64,000 nucleotides of DNA from Gorsachius magnificus (taxonomy: Eukaryota > Chordata > Aves > Pelecaniformes > Ardeidae): NCBI GenBank assembly GCA_034008185.1, contig CM067081.1, forward strand, positions 109,625,265 through 109,689,264, given 5' to 3'. Each line of letters opens with the position of its first letter. Position 1 is the stretch's first letter. Below are positions 36,714 to 50,000 of the stretch, one piece after another. Under the pieces are notes generated by a model. It had not been told where the DNA came from. It searched no databases and saw only the letters and a list, made by a program, of their open reading frames with translations. The translations under genes and the position numbers were made by a program.

Positions 36714-39035
36714 AACCCCACATCCCCATCCGAAGGCTCGCAATAAGCAAAGATATCCTACATACCTCTTCCAGACCCACACTTAGGGACAAGTACAGCA
36801 TAGTGTTTCACCTTCTGTTTTTCTGAATGACTGTGAATGCTGTTGCTTGTAAAAAATTTACCATGACACTCATCCCTATTATGAGCTGTCTTATATTCAT
36901 TCAAACTCAGCAAAATGCTACACTTACTTAGAATCCACACAGCATAAAGCTGAATTCACTGTTGAATACAAAATACTACACAGGAGTGATAGCTCACAAA
37001 CTGATCTTAGAAACCTTGCTATAGCTGCAGAGCAACTCCATTAAATCATAAACCAGAAAAAAACCCACATCCCGCTCAGCCCTGGCTCATTACATTACCA
37101 TTTCTTTTTGATTAAAAATAATAATAATAAAAAAAACCAGCAAGCATTACACTAGTTATTTATCTAGTAGAATAACTTGTTTAAGATTTTTGGCACTATT
37201 TCAGTTAAGCTTTGTAATTTGTCTTGTAACATTTTTTAATTTAATATACCACATGAATAGAAAACTGCATTTCAAAGCACTGCAAAGCCACAAGTTACAT
37301 AACAATGGCTGCAAAGCGGAATCCGTTTTAACTCATAATAGATATAATTAGCACAATATAAATTAATCACGTTATATTTCAGCGCATCTTTAAAATGTTC
37401 CAGATGCTTTATGCTTTCAATACTTCATTTGTATTTACTTAAATTCTTATTAAACAAGGTTTGTACAAGAACAGTACACAGACCTGATAGCTAAAATAAA
37501 ATTGCTCATTCTTTTTTACTAGTGTGACTAAACAGGAGAAAATTATATTCTGTTTGTTGATCAACGCCTCAAACAAACCAAACAAAAACCTCAGCTAACA
37601 AATGTATCCAAATATAGTGCTATACAGGGGGTGAGATGAGATGCCATGTCACTTTGTTCTTTGGTTTTTTCCCTACAAAACTGCATGGTCTTAGCAAAGT
37701 AAAGAAAATAAAAGCACAAAACAAAGTAAAAACTCTAGTCCCTGGGATTCTTAAAGATAGTCTTCTATGAATATTTCATCTTCCGAATCCAGTCTAAAAC
37801 TCTCTGTGCTTACACTTTGTCCTAAAGATTATTCTCTACCTTAAAATTTTGGTATCTGTTCCTAGGTAAATTCCGGTTCATCCTTCCTGGAACAGCTTCG
37901 GTATTCCCACTGTTTTCCCTTTTGTTGACTACCTCATCCCTAAATATTTTTCCACATAAGCCACATCTCCCACCCATAACTATTTTTACATCAAGAACCT
38001 GTTGCCTACACAACCAAACACTTACCTACAGTGCACTTTCACTATCACGACTAGGAAAAAAGCTGTGGTTTCATTGCCCATGTGAGAGCCTGGCTCACTG
38101 CATGCAGCCAGCCTGAGGTCTCCTCCTGGGGCCTGGCACAGACAACTGAAGCTAGTGGAATTTACAGCACCACCGTGACCTCTGCCTTTAACCTTGAAAA
38201 AGCTATGTTATCTCTGTAGTACCCTTCTTTTCACTGGTAACACAGACAGATTCCTTTAGGAGGTTTTTCAGCCAGAAAGAAGTATTTCAATAATTGTTGT
38301 TCCTCCGACTATTCTAATACAGAAATCTTCCCCCACAAAATGTTTTTCTTAGCTGCAAACTATAAATCTTCTGATTTTTGATCCTTCTGTGATCTCCCCT
38401 GTCTGCACAACTTCATCCATAACACTAGTCTTTCACTAGTCAAATACAATAAACTATCTCTATTCCAGTAGCTGCTACTGTCACTCTCCCCATTTCTCCA
38501 CCATATTCTCCCTCTCCTTTTCCAACTCCTCAATTATGTCTGGAGCTATATAATCTACAAAGAGAAAAACACTTCTGCTGTTATTTTCTATTGCCTCATT
38601 TTTTTTTCCATTTTTTGTTCCTGTCCCTGTAATGCCTCCATGAAGATGTCTCAATTCCAGAAATATTCCCTCTTATAAAGTACTTGCTTGCATTGCTCCT
38701 CCACTGCCTCCTCTCTGAATGGAGAATTTGATAAGGCAACTTTCCCTCGTTCCCTGGCATCTCCTTGGACCAAGCATTTCGATTGTTTTCTACTTAGGTC
38801 ATGTCCAGCCACAGCACAAAGACCTGTCTTCCACCAAGAAATCTCTCTTGTTTCTATCACAACTGCAGCTCAGTACACCGCTGATCTTTTGGTCCTCTTA
38901 GGTGCGTTAGTTCCTCTGTCTTCGAAATTAAGTGGAGCAAGTTATTAAGAAAGTCCTTGGTGCATGGAGACAGCATAGACACATTCCAAACTAAACAGTG
39001 CTTTGAGGTACTTAGACAAGCTTCATTACTGCATA
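36714..39035. other. AT-rich DNA, no gene seen
   Basis: The stretch contains only short unrecognised frames and small A/T-rich simple sequences, for example the ATAATAATA run near 37118-37132. Confidence 0.5.
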
Positions 39036-39235
39036 ATCCGAGCACTTAACAAGCTTTAGGTATTTATCCCCACAACAGCCCTGTAACAGACCCCTATTTT
39101 TATCTGACAGGGAACTGAGGCTTAGGAAAACCACTTATGCTACTTAACCGCGAGATATCTGTGATAACTCAGGAACCAAAGCTAAGTCTCTGATAACCCA
39201 GACTAGAATGCTAATCTACAGACTATTCCTCCCAC
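39036..39235 (-). repeat. Ancient MIR-like SINE relic
   Basis: The plus strand reads like the reverse complement of a MIR element. TTATCCCCACAACAGCCCTG (39064-39083) fits the MIR block CCTCACAACAACCCT. GGGAACTGAGGCTTAGGAAA (39110-39129) fits GGAAACTGAGGCACAGAGA. ACTTAACC follows at about 39142. Further right, a diverged copy of the tRNA-derived head may extend to about 39235. MIR copies are known but rare and old in birds. Divergence is high, so the ends are approximate. Confidence 0.6.
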
Positions 39236-41955
39236 TTCCTAAATGATAAGCATTCAGAAAATCTTATGTACATAGTTTTTTCCCCTGCTGCCCTTGGAGT
39301 GATCTGTGCCTAGATGAGCTATTTTGGCTGGCTTCAAGGCAAAGAAATGGGGTATCTTTTCCTCCCTCATACATATTTAGCCAGAAACTGTTTAGCCATT
39401 TGTGTTTTGCTGTGTGCAGCACTTCTAATTTTAGTCTTTGATACAATAATAATTGATGTCCCTATAGCTATTACCAGATGCAGTTAAAGAAAAAACAACA
39501 GAAGAAGGAGGAGAAGAAAGGAATGTGTTATGTGTGGTTTCTGTACAGAATTCCAAAGCAACTGAGAAATCTATGCTATTTCCAGTACCATCTTGTTTCC
39601 TCTAATTCTGAGTGTCTTTTGTACTGGTTATAGCTGTGTGGTTTATTTTTATGTGAAAAAGGATTATTCATTTTCTACCATCTATCTTTCCATTTACGTT
39701 TTACTTACTAAAATATTTGCATTCTACTCATCTCTCTGAACTCAGATTTTTATGTGGAAATGTGGGAGATGTTGGCCTGTCTACTGTGGATCCAAAGAGT
39801 ATCTCAAACAGTATTTAAGAAAACCCAGCATATGTCTGGGTTATGCTAGCAGAGTTACATTAAGTGAACTACAGATCTTGCAGCGGATTTAGGCCAAAAT
39901 GCATCCAGGGTATACCAACACTTCAGAGTATCTTGAAATGTTTTTTTTTCTTTCCAGAAACTTTCTTCCAGCATGTTCCTTCAGACCTTCCCATCTCATA
40001 TCTTCAGACTTCCTCCTGGCAGCTGATGCAATTATTCACCCCTCTGCAGCCGCCAGTGTGCAGAAAAGCACAAGCTGTACCACTTGCAGCCTTGCTTCTA
40101 ACCTGAGTCAATCAGTCGAGGAGGTTACACAAGGCTACGGGGTTTGGTCTCAAACCACTATGACTTTGCCAGTACAGCCCCTCAGAGACAAAGTTATTAC
40201 AAATTATTATTTGTATCACACAGGTATATCTGCTGAAGTGGGGGGCAGGGACATGGGAAAGAAAAGGAAAAGGTGATGAAGAGGAACACTGCTGTAAATA
40301 ATGTGCCTAAAGTAGACAAAAATCATAAATAAAAATTATTTCCAGTGGACAGGTAGGACTTTGGGAACTAAAATGTTCCTATTCCTCAGTAGACAAAATC
40401 ACTGTTTCCTAGGACTAAAACTGTACAACCTCTAGATCCATGTTTCTGTGAATTTCAAAACAACTCAAATATTCTTTTTAAAGAGCAGCAAATTTATTAA
40501 ACAGGCTATCTACTTCAAATCTGATACTTTCCACACCCCCAGAATTGATCAAGTCAACCTAAGTCTACTTTTTATATTCTTTACGTTTCTCAAAGGGAGA
40601 TGGAAGGAACACCTGATGATGCAAAGTCCATTTAAACAACTTAGACTGCACCTATATTGCTTGTTTGGTCCTGTCCCTATGACAAAGTAGAGTTTGCACA
40701 CAGGTGGAAATCTGAACATCTGTTACCTAGTTCACACTATCCTTTAAAAACTACTAAACAATGTCAAGAATGTTGAGAATAGCAGCTTAAATTTAAGTCA
40801 CGGGAATGGGAAGAAGTGACCAATTGTGCTCGTGGGAAGAAACAGCTAATTGTTCCTAACATGTTTAATATGATCATGAAACTATGTCTGTATAAATATA
40901 TAAGTATTACTGTAATGATCAATTAAAAACAAGTTTTTAGATCAATTAACTCCTGTAAATCTTATAACAGCAAATATTCTACATGAGAAGTTGTAGGAGC
41001 ACTGCTGCTACACTGCCGAGGACATTCTATAATGTTATAATGTACAGGCTACATGTATATATTATTCCTTGTTTCCATGCACTTATTAAAGCCACAGTGT
41101 CCATTTAGGTGTAAGAGTACATCTAGATGAAATTACCCCAACTTACTGACGTGTCCTAAGTTGGAACTTTTAAACTGGGCCAGACTGAATTAAAAGAAAA
41201 AAAAAAAAAAGACATTCAAAACAAGGCCCTGCATGCCATGAAGTTTGGCACGATCTTAAACCATAACAAGGCCATGAATGAGCGTATGGCATTCACAAGT
41301 ACCAACACGCTAACATTTAGCTTGATATATCTTACAGATGGCAGTATTTTGCCACAGCAGGGAGAAGATCTTGGCAGGGAAGCACAGAAAACAATAAACA
41401 CTGAAGTTTTTAGAACTGGATTTTCAGAAACTGGCCTCCATATTTGTGACATCTGAAGCTAGTCTGGAAATAAAGCCTTTAATTTCCTCTGTAGCTGTTG
41501 CCAAGAATGCAAGGAAACCTTGAAAGGAGGAGGAGGAGATGAATGAGGCAGGCTGTGGAAGGTAAGGATTCGCAGCAACAGCAGCAGCAGGATACCGAGG
41601 TGTCCTCCCACAGCAGTGGAGAAAACACTGAGGATTGGTTTCCCTCTTCAAGGCCAAAAGCTCCAACTACCAAAAGTAAAGCTTAACTACCAAAAAAATC
41701 CCATTACCCAACATAAATGTGGAGGCTAATGCTCTAGGGTACTCAACCTTGCAACATCCACAAGGGCCTTCTAGCAGTAGAGCTTGCTTCTTTGTGACTT
41801 AGCATTGGCTTTCCTATATTCTATCTACTTACAAAATCATCTTAACTTGGCCAAGGGAAAGAAGAGATTGGCTGATTTGAAACTACCAACAGTAAAAAGC
41901 TGGTTCTCAGTTAGCAGAAACTTCACCTTGTTTGCAGTATGGCCCAAATGTTGCT
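39236..41955. other. AT-rich DNA, no gene seen
   Basis: The longest frame is 125 codons on plus (39899-40276), without a recognisable domain. The stretch also holds an A tract near 41202-41212 and a short CAG-type run near 41575-41590. No RNA gene was seen. Confidence 0.45.
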
Positions 41956-42460
41956 CAGGGCTGCAACAAGGAACCATCTTCTGCATCTCTGTCCCTGCTC
42001 CCCTGGGGATGTGGGACTGCAGGGATGAGGCAGTGGCCATGGGGTTGCCAGGGTGGTGCAGTACCCTCCCTCTCTGACCAGTGCCTTCCCACAACCCCCA
42101 GTGAGATGACCCAGGCCAGGCTGGGGACAATAACCAGGGATGACAACGGCCCAGCTATCCCCAGCAGCCACTGCAGACCCTGGGCCAGGCTGGGAAGGCA
42201 GCCCCTGAGACGGGATGGGATAGGGTTGGAGTTGGGGTGGTGCCTGGATGAGCAGGGCCCAGGGCTGGGCAGGGCTGTGGTGTATTGGGGCCAGGGCCTA
42301 AACGTAGCTTTGAAGAGGAGGGTGAGCCCTGCTGAGGTTTCTCACAGATCTCTTCAAGACTGGACAACCATGCCCCGAGCCAAGGCAGCCAAACATCAGC
42401 TGAAGGTGGGGACAGGATGTGCTCAGGGCCCTGGCATGTATAATTTATACTCATAGACAC
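41956..42460. other. GC-rich, CpG-poor islet
   Basis: About 500 GC-rich bases with overlapping open frames on both strands (174 codons on plus at 41932-42456, 123 on minus at 42155-42526), none recognisable. A G-rich run at 42212-42237 has four G triplets or quadruplets with loops of 2, 3 and 8. The islet resembles the one at 7.4-8.06 kb in composition. Its origin is unknown. Confidence 0.4.
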
Positions 42461-45400
42461 ATATGCACTGCATACTACTGCTCTTCCAAACATGCAGGCA
42501 GTGAATAAACACAGTGCCAGCTCCATTGCCTCTGTGCCCTGGCCAGCCTCACCAAGTCTGTTCAGGACAGTGGTGGTTTGATCTTCTCTTCCAGCAGGAG
42601 GATTTACTCCTTACAAATTCCCACTCCTCCTGGAAAAGAAGAGCCAGAAGGGATGGTGAGTCACCACTGCCTACCCACAGTGCCCCTCCAGCTGCACTCT
42701 TGTGCTCCATCCTCCACACAGGAGAACCGGTAAAATCCCACATGATGCCCAAGAGATTTCCACTCCCCAGTCTCTTACTAAAAGCAACATTCACCATCTG
42801 AAGAAAGAGGGTAACTGTGCACAGACCTCTTTACGGTTTGATATGCAAGACTCCCAGCAAGCATACAAACCAGGCCTCCAGCCTTCTATGGTCTTCATAT
42901 CAGTGCTCCTCCATCTACTGACTAAAAGCTGCCAGTAGCCTGTAATGTACTACAAGATAATCTCCAAAAATATTGTAGAACTTAAAAACTGAGAAAGATG
43001 ACAACATACGCACATCCCTGCACATGCGAGCCAGTACACAAACAAGTGGGGAAAACAAACCTCATAAAAGAGCATCCAAAGTTTTGCTTCATTTTTATCT
43101 ATTGGTAAATGAACACCACTGCACTACCACTGAAAAGGAGGGTCTTTGGTTTGTTTGTGTTCTCCGAAAGGTTCAGTAGTCCTTTGATTAAATGGGATTG
43201 GGAATCACTACTATAAAGCACCCATGACTGTAGCAGCTGAGCTCCTCCTGAGTAAATTAAATCTGCGCTGTACAGCACGGACTCATCTGAAAGGAGCCAT
43301 TTGCTCTTCAACCCATTCTTTAATGTTTAAAAAAAAAAATATGTTGAGAGACTGAAAGAATGTTTTATAACAATCATCCTGCTGCTGGTAGTGGAAATAC
43401 TTTACCAAGAAGTGCTCTGGAAGATGTGCTGGGGGTTAGTCTTTCATATGAGAGACTCATTTACCGAGGATACTACTTTAGGAAGCCAGCTTGTCATTTC
43501 ACAGGATTTTTCTTTTCATTTCCTTGACCATTTTATGTTTAAATAAAGCCAGTCAAATGATCTCCTCAGCTCCTAGATTTTGATATCTTTATTTTATATA
43601 TTTATATTCTTATTCAGTTTCCCAGTTCCTGAAATAATAAACATCACTGTTATCACAAGCAAGCTAGTCACTCTGCTACCATGCATAAGCAATCTAGTCC
43701 CGCTTCCCTTGTGTCACTTTCCAGGTTAAGGAAGAAAGCTACAGCTTATACTAAAGTCATAAAACAATGGATTTTGCATCCCAAACTTTTCCCCCCAACT
43801 GCCATTAGACATACCTTCAGCTTCCAGCCTGCAAATCCTTCCAAGGAAACCCTGTCTGACCCCTGCCCATGGGACAAATGAGTGAAGTAGCCAGGAGCAG
43901 GCTGGTACACACCACCTGGTAGGCTATGCAGGTAACAAAGTGAAAAGCAGCTGCTACTTTTTTTGCAACACAGTGTCAAAGTCTACCCTAAAAAACCTGC
44001 CCAAAGCTCATCAGAGATGGATAAAATTCCAATGCTTTCTCCAGTGAAATGCTCAGTACCTTTTTCCTTAATCTGCACTAGATGAGAGCTTTCTAAAAAA
44101 TGAGCAAGCGTGACTCATTTTTATGACCAATGCACCATTTGCAAAATGCTTTCCAACCAGATTGCAGTTCAAATAAGACATGTGTATTGTTGCAAAACAA
44201 AATATGCTGGCTGAACAGAATGTATTCATCTATATTAGTTTTTCTTTCTAAATCCAGCACACTGGGAGCTAAATTAATCTGCTGAGTGCTAAATTCATCT
44301 ACTGAGAGCTACTGTAGATTCAGGGAAATGTTTTGAGTGCTGTAGCAAACAAGTCTCACTCACTCAGGAGCCCTCTGTGGGCTGTTGGTGTTTTAACCAT
44401 TTTGTCTGCTTTCAAGCAAGCGAGCAGCTGATAGATGAGGAAAACGCTCATTGATTTGCAGTGGCAGCGCTACAGCCAATCAGCCCTAGAATGAGGCACA
44501 ATCATGAATCTCTCCAACTATGCATATTTATATGCAGCTGTCGTACCTCCAAGTCTCCAGTGAATACAAAGTGCTTGTGTGGCCACCAAGACGCACAATG
44601 CGATCCTGCAGCCTGCTCTCGCCTAACTACGGTAGGGGAAGATGGAATATACAGAAACGCATCTCATTTTCCCCAGCTAGGCTACACCAGTAAAGCACAT
44701 GTCTAACACGAGTATACTGTACTCCCATAAATTCTTAATCCAGAGGCATTTTTCAAAGGGCTAAATCATTTAAAGGAAAGAAACATCTTGAAAGAATATA
44801 TTTTCAGTAGGGTAGGCTGAGCTACAAAAATACAGTAACACAGACAAGCTGTCTTGCCAGCAGTGTCAAAAAGCCCCATGGTACTGAGGAAAGGGTAAGA
44901 GAAAGAACCTTCCCTTGCGCTAGCTACAGCGGTGATGCACAGGCAGCACACAGGGGTGCAAGGTGTGTCTTGCAAATGTAACGCCTCAACTCAGAAATGG
45001 GGGATGGGGTTCAGGAGAGTGACACAGGGTTTTCCTTTTGGCTTTGCGAACTTTAAGAGTTGAAAACATACCAAAAAAAGGGAGAGGCCTGTAGAGCTGA
45101 AAGAGAGAGGTCCTAGTAGAAACACAGATAGAGTAATGGCTCTGTGAAAAAGCAAAACCAGAGATCTGGCACTCGGCAGAAGGCTACTGAACTAAATGCA
45201 CTCAGGATTCAGGGGGGCTGGCTGGTCTATTTAATGGTGAAGCCATTAAGTGTCTACTGAGCTAGAATGACATTTTAAGTTGTTTCTTACAGCGTATGGG
45301 TCTGATTTCACACAAAGCTTCTTCAGACTTGCACCAGAAGAAAGCCAATGCTGGAACCCAAATTGTGCAACATCCCAAAGGAGTTGAAACAAAGCCTGCA

Positions 45401-46911
45401 GCCTCCATGAATGTGGGTGCCTCTGGGTCAGGCTCCTCACAGCTGGACTCACTGGCACATCCCCTTGAGGAAAGTCTGTCCTAGGAGCTCCCTTGGGTGG
45501 GTTACTAAGTTACACAGAAAACTTACCCTCCCAAGTTAAGTTGGACCTTGCTGCTCACACAAAATCCCACTTGCAAACAAGGGTGCACACAAACGGTTGA
45601 AATCTAAAATCATTAAAATTCAAAACCATAAATAAATATCATATTTATATATATTCTTAAAACTTCTTCATTGAGTAGCTGGAAATATTTGCATTTGCTA
45701 CTCGCTTGCAAGCAAGGTATACTAAGACATAAAGGGGGAAAAAAACCAGGATAGAGTATTTTCACATCTGGTATTTACAACTGAAAAAGACTGTAATCAG
45801 GTTTTCTTTATTGTGGCAATCACATATAAACTTAACTCTTACTATGAAATTATTCTCGTATTTTCAGTTTCAAAGAAAAATAGAAAAAGACTTCCACTAA
45901 ATGCCAAAAAGAAATCTCCTACATAGTATAATATATATATGCTAAAAAAAGTGCTAATCTGAGAAAGATTGTTACAGAAATAAACTCCAAGTGGGATTGC
46001 ATCAAAATGATGAAAATCTTGTATGGATCAGGAAATGAAGCAAATGGACCTATTTTATCTTCAAGTTTATTACTGAAAATGGGTTTTATGATTTGCTGTG
46101 CATAGTTAAAGTGCTAGCCAGACAAATTACAGCTGCTCTTTTAACCTGAACATAAGATGGCACAGTTCCAGCCAATCCGAAGTATGGTTTCTAGGCAGGA
46201 TGTCAAATCTCAGCCCCCTGGGTTCCAGAATGATGGATTGAACCTTGAAAGTTGCAGCAGAGCAGCATATGTGATTTCTGTACTGTATTTTGATCACTCT
46301 GAATATATTAAAGCATGTCCATGCATGTTACTCAAAGTTTTAGTTTATTGTTTTAAACTATCATTCAGGGAAAAAATAAAAAAAAAAAAAAAGTCATTTT
46401 TTCCAAAGGTAAACAATCAAATACTAAAAATGCAATGCTAATTTCAAGAACTGCTTATAAATTTGTTTTTTGTTTACTGAAGAGGACATTAAGTAACGAT
46501 GCAGCCAAAAGGGCACCATTTTAAAGCCAGATCTCCTCACACAACTATTGGCATATACTGCTTACAAATTGAAAAAAAAAAAAAAAAAAAGTATTTTTTG
46601 CGTTGTCAACTACTGCAAGTATGTAAAAATTATTAATCTTTTTTAAAACGGTTTTTGGCATGCAAATACACCATCTAAATGTTAGACATCAGCCTCACTT
46701 CTCCACCTGCTGATTCTGGTGCTCCAAATGTTGCCATACCACCTCTTCCTTAATTTATTTTCCTCTCCTCCGTGTCCCTTCTACTTTCAAGATCTGTTTC
46801 CATAAAAAAAAATCTTAATTAAAACAAGGAAAGATATCCCCCAAAATGTCCCTTAGAAAGCTGGGGGAAGGAGGAAGATGCTAATATCGTATGTGGATAC
46901 TGTTGCGCAGC
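42461..46911. other. Mixed intronic DNA, no gene seen
   Basis: The stretch holds short frames only. Near 44262-44315 the unit GAGCTAAATTAATCTGCT is repeated imperfectly in tandem (three partial copies). A 62-codon plus frame at 45296-45484 follows an acceptor-like TTGTTTCTTACAG but matches nothing known to me. A tracts occur at about 46378-46392 and 46571-46590. Confidence 0.45.
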
Positions 46912-47035
46912 TCACTCTGTGTGCTTGGGGAGAGCCTCCCTGGGCAGGCACCGTCTCCTGCTGCGTGCTGCCACAGCACCTAGCACACTGAGGGGCTCTG
47001 GGCTCAGCCTGTCAGTGCAGTACAAGAAAGAACAT
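46912..47035 (+). repeat. Ancient amniote interspersed repeat relic
   Basis: GGGCAGGCACCGTCTCCTGC, then CACAGCACCTAGCACACTGA and GGGGCTCTGG, then GTGCAGTACAAGAAAG matches a widespread old amniote repeat tail that reads GGGACCGTCTCTTACT, ACAGCGCCTAGCACAATGGG, GCCCTGATC, CTACTGTAATACAAATAA. I recall the pattern but not its exact family name; a CR1/L3-type 3' end or a SINE sharing it are both possible. Confidence 0.5.
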
Positions 47036-50000
47036 ATGTGCAAGAAATAAATATGTTAGCAACATCACCATACTGCACGCTAAACCTCACTGAAGTCTTC
47101 AGCTGACCAAGATGCATGTAAATACACAGGGTAGAGTTTTCAGAATCAGGGGCAGAGCAAAGTTCCTAAAATACTGGGGCAACTTCAGGACACTTTTAGT
47201 ACAATTAAAGACAAAAACAAAGAGCATCTCAACATACAGAGATCTTATGAATGATTTGCACAACTCAGCATTTTAAAAGATCCTAATTTACATATTTTTC
47301 AGCTAGTTAATGTCTGCCTCCAGGACATGTTTTTAAACATGGTATTGACATTGTGTATTTTCTGCTTTTTCAACTTCTGTGGTTTCACCCTTCAGAATCC
47401 TCCATTTTATGATGACAATAAAAAAACCCTTTGTTTTTTAATGTAGTAACAGAGTTACCAACTTCTACCTTAAGAATGGGTTTTAATACTAGCCTAAATA
47501 CATATTATCTATATATTTTATGTCATGGAAGTGCAAATAATACAATTTCAGAATCTGGTTAATTTGTGTTTCTCTAAGATTATTAAAGTAACCTATATTT
47601 TTTTAAGTTCTTACATTGGTCAAGTCCATATTATAGACTCACACACAAGACTGAGCCAGGAAAGCACCTCTGGAGATTGCCTGGGCCAACTCTGCTCAGA
47701 GCAGAGCATCCTGTTTCAGTGTTGACCACCCCTACAGTAAAGAGATGTGTTTGTAGAATTACTTTTAAATGGAATTGCCTCTTGTCTTTTCACTGAATAC
47801 CACCAAGGAGAGTCTGACTCCATCTTCTGTACTGCATCACACCAGGTTTGTATACATATCATGCACAGAATGTGTTGTATTTAAAGATAAGAAATTAAAT
47901 ATAAGAAATTAAAATGGCTAAAGCTCAGCTCATTAGCTTACAAACATGCTTTCCCATCATTCCAGTTAATTTTTAGCACATAGTTGAAGGCATGACACCA
48001 AAACCAACAAAACAAGAAAACTAATCAAGATGTACCAACGTAAAGGAAAAGATGGCAGAAATCCTTGTTATCTTAGTGCCTTGACCTTTGCTCTTAAGTA
48101 TGTACAGAGAAACCAGAAATGACTGGGTGAGATTCAGTGTAGATCTTCAGGGTTTAAAAATACTAGTTGGGGTATTTTTTAAGTTTCAAAGGAAATTGAG
48201 CACTGAGATTACTTTAAAACCTAAGGCATTTCAAGTGTGAAAAGTAACCACTTTTGGTTTTTGTTTGTTCTTTAAACAATGCTGTGGACTACAAAATAAG
48301 CTTTAAAATTTTACTGCATTGAGATTAAAAAGTAAATAAACATTTTAAGTTTCTAAACAACATCTTTGCCACTCCTGAACTTTTCATAAGAAGGGCTATG
48401 AAGAAGCACTTCTTAAACTGAAAGTGTAATTGCACTGAAGTTAAAAGGAAGTTTCAGTCAATTTCAAAATAAATTCAATAGCTATTTTTAATAAAGGTGT
48501 GAAAAAGTAAGAATGCAACTGTCAGACATTACTTGAAATTTGTAGGCTTTTGCAAATCTGTATTTTTTAAATTTGATTGACTCTATATGCAAACAAATGC
48601 TTACCAGACAAGCTGCATTACTAAGAAGTTCAGCTTTTTATTAATGTCATAAATCTATGTATGTTGCCATGATATGCAGCCCATAAATAAATGTACCAGC
48701 ACAGTTAGGTAGAAGCTATTAATTTAGCTATAACATTTGACATGAGGAGCACTATAGTTAATAGATTATAGTCTACATCAAAAATAATTTTGAATGAAAT
48801 CTTTCTAATGTAAGCTGCTGCTGCTGTTGTCCATTAAACTCCTTCACTCAATGAATCACCATGAACAAATGATCTCAACCATTCCCCAACAATAATATGA
48901 ATTTGTCTTCCATTTGTAATTGGATCATTTGGTATTTTAACTGGCCAGCTTTCCAGGCTTAGGATCCTACACTTTATCTTCCTTATGTTTAATTTGGTGC
49001 CAAGTGCTGAACATTTGTTTCTTGGTTATTTCATTCTTTGACATCTTACAAAACTGGGAAACTAATGTCTTCTTACTAAAAGTTAAACCAGAGAGGGCAC
49101 AGCAGCAGCAACTCCCCCAAACTGCCTTTCCAGTGCTTCTGGAAAACAAAAGCAAGCAAAACAAACAAAAGACTACGTACTTTTCTGCCTGTTCAGCCAT
49201 CAGATAGTCTACTGAGTAAGGTACAAGCTGCAGAGGTTGGAATCCTCACAGGGACTATGAACATTTCAGTCTAAACACGGGCAACCGAGCAGTCGTCAGG
49301 AGATGGCTTCAGGCCTCCACCAAGGCAAACCAAACAGGCAGCTTTTCTCTGCTTGCCACAGACTCTGACTCAGGCTTTTGCTTATCACACCCCAGCAATG
49401 AAATTCTGATTCTGCTGAAGTCAATGGCAAAACTTTTGTTCGACAGGGCCAATATTTTGCCTAAGTTTATTGCTGACTTTATAGCAGTGACAAAATCTGA
49501 TATCCTACTACCAAACTCTTAAGACACCAGCTGCCTTACTGTTTAGGATCACACGTTAACATAACGTTTTTTCCAATTATTAAATAGATATTTGTACCCA
49601 TAAAAGGGAAACCAAAGAAGAAATAAAAAGGAAAGCAAAAATGAAATAAAGGACAACTGCTAACAGTTAGCATATATGCTCTAAATACTATAAATGAATT
49701 TTCCAACGTAAAGGCACCAATTTATTACCAAAATGCTTCTTTCCTTTGGATGGAAACTAAGTTGTCTTTTGTCTTTTTTTTCCTTTTTATTTTATTATTT
49801 GTTACTATTCATTATCATTAAATTTCCTGTAATTAAGACTGCTGAATTAAAAACACATGGTTTCTTGTGAAGCCAATACTTCTCAACATACTGAAATACC
49901 AGAACCATGTTTAGCCATGAAAGAGCAGATCAGTTTTCATTATTGCTACAGAATTTATAAAAACTTAGTATAGTGCGGCTACAAGTTCCATCCACTGCCC

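Noticed and set aside
41932..42456. 174-codon plus-strand frame
   Set aside because: It lies in a GC-rich islet with competing frames on minus and has no domain.
45246..45484. Opposed 70- and 62-codon frames after an acceptor-like TTGTTTCTTACAG
   Set aside because: No recognisable product and no matching donor. The acceptor match alone is common by chance.
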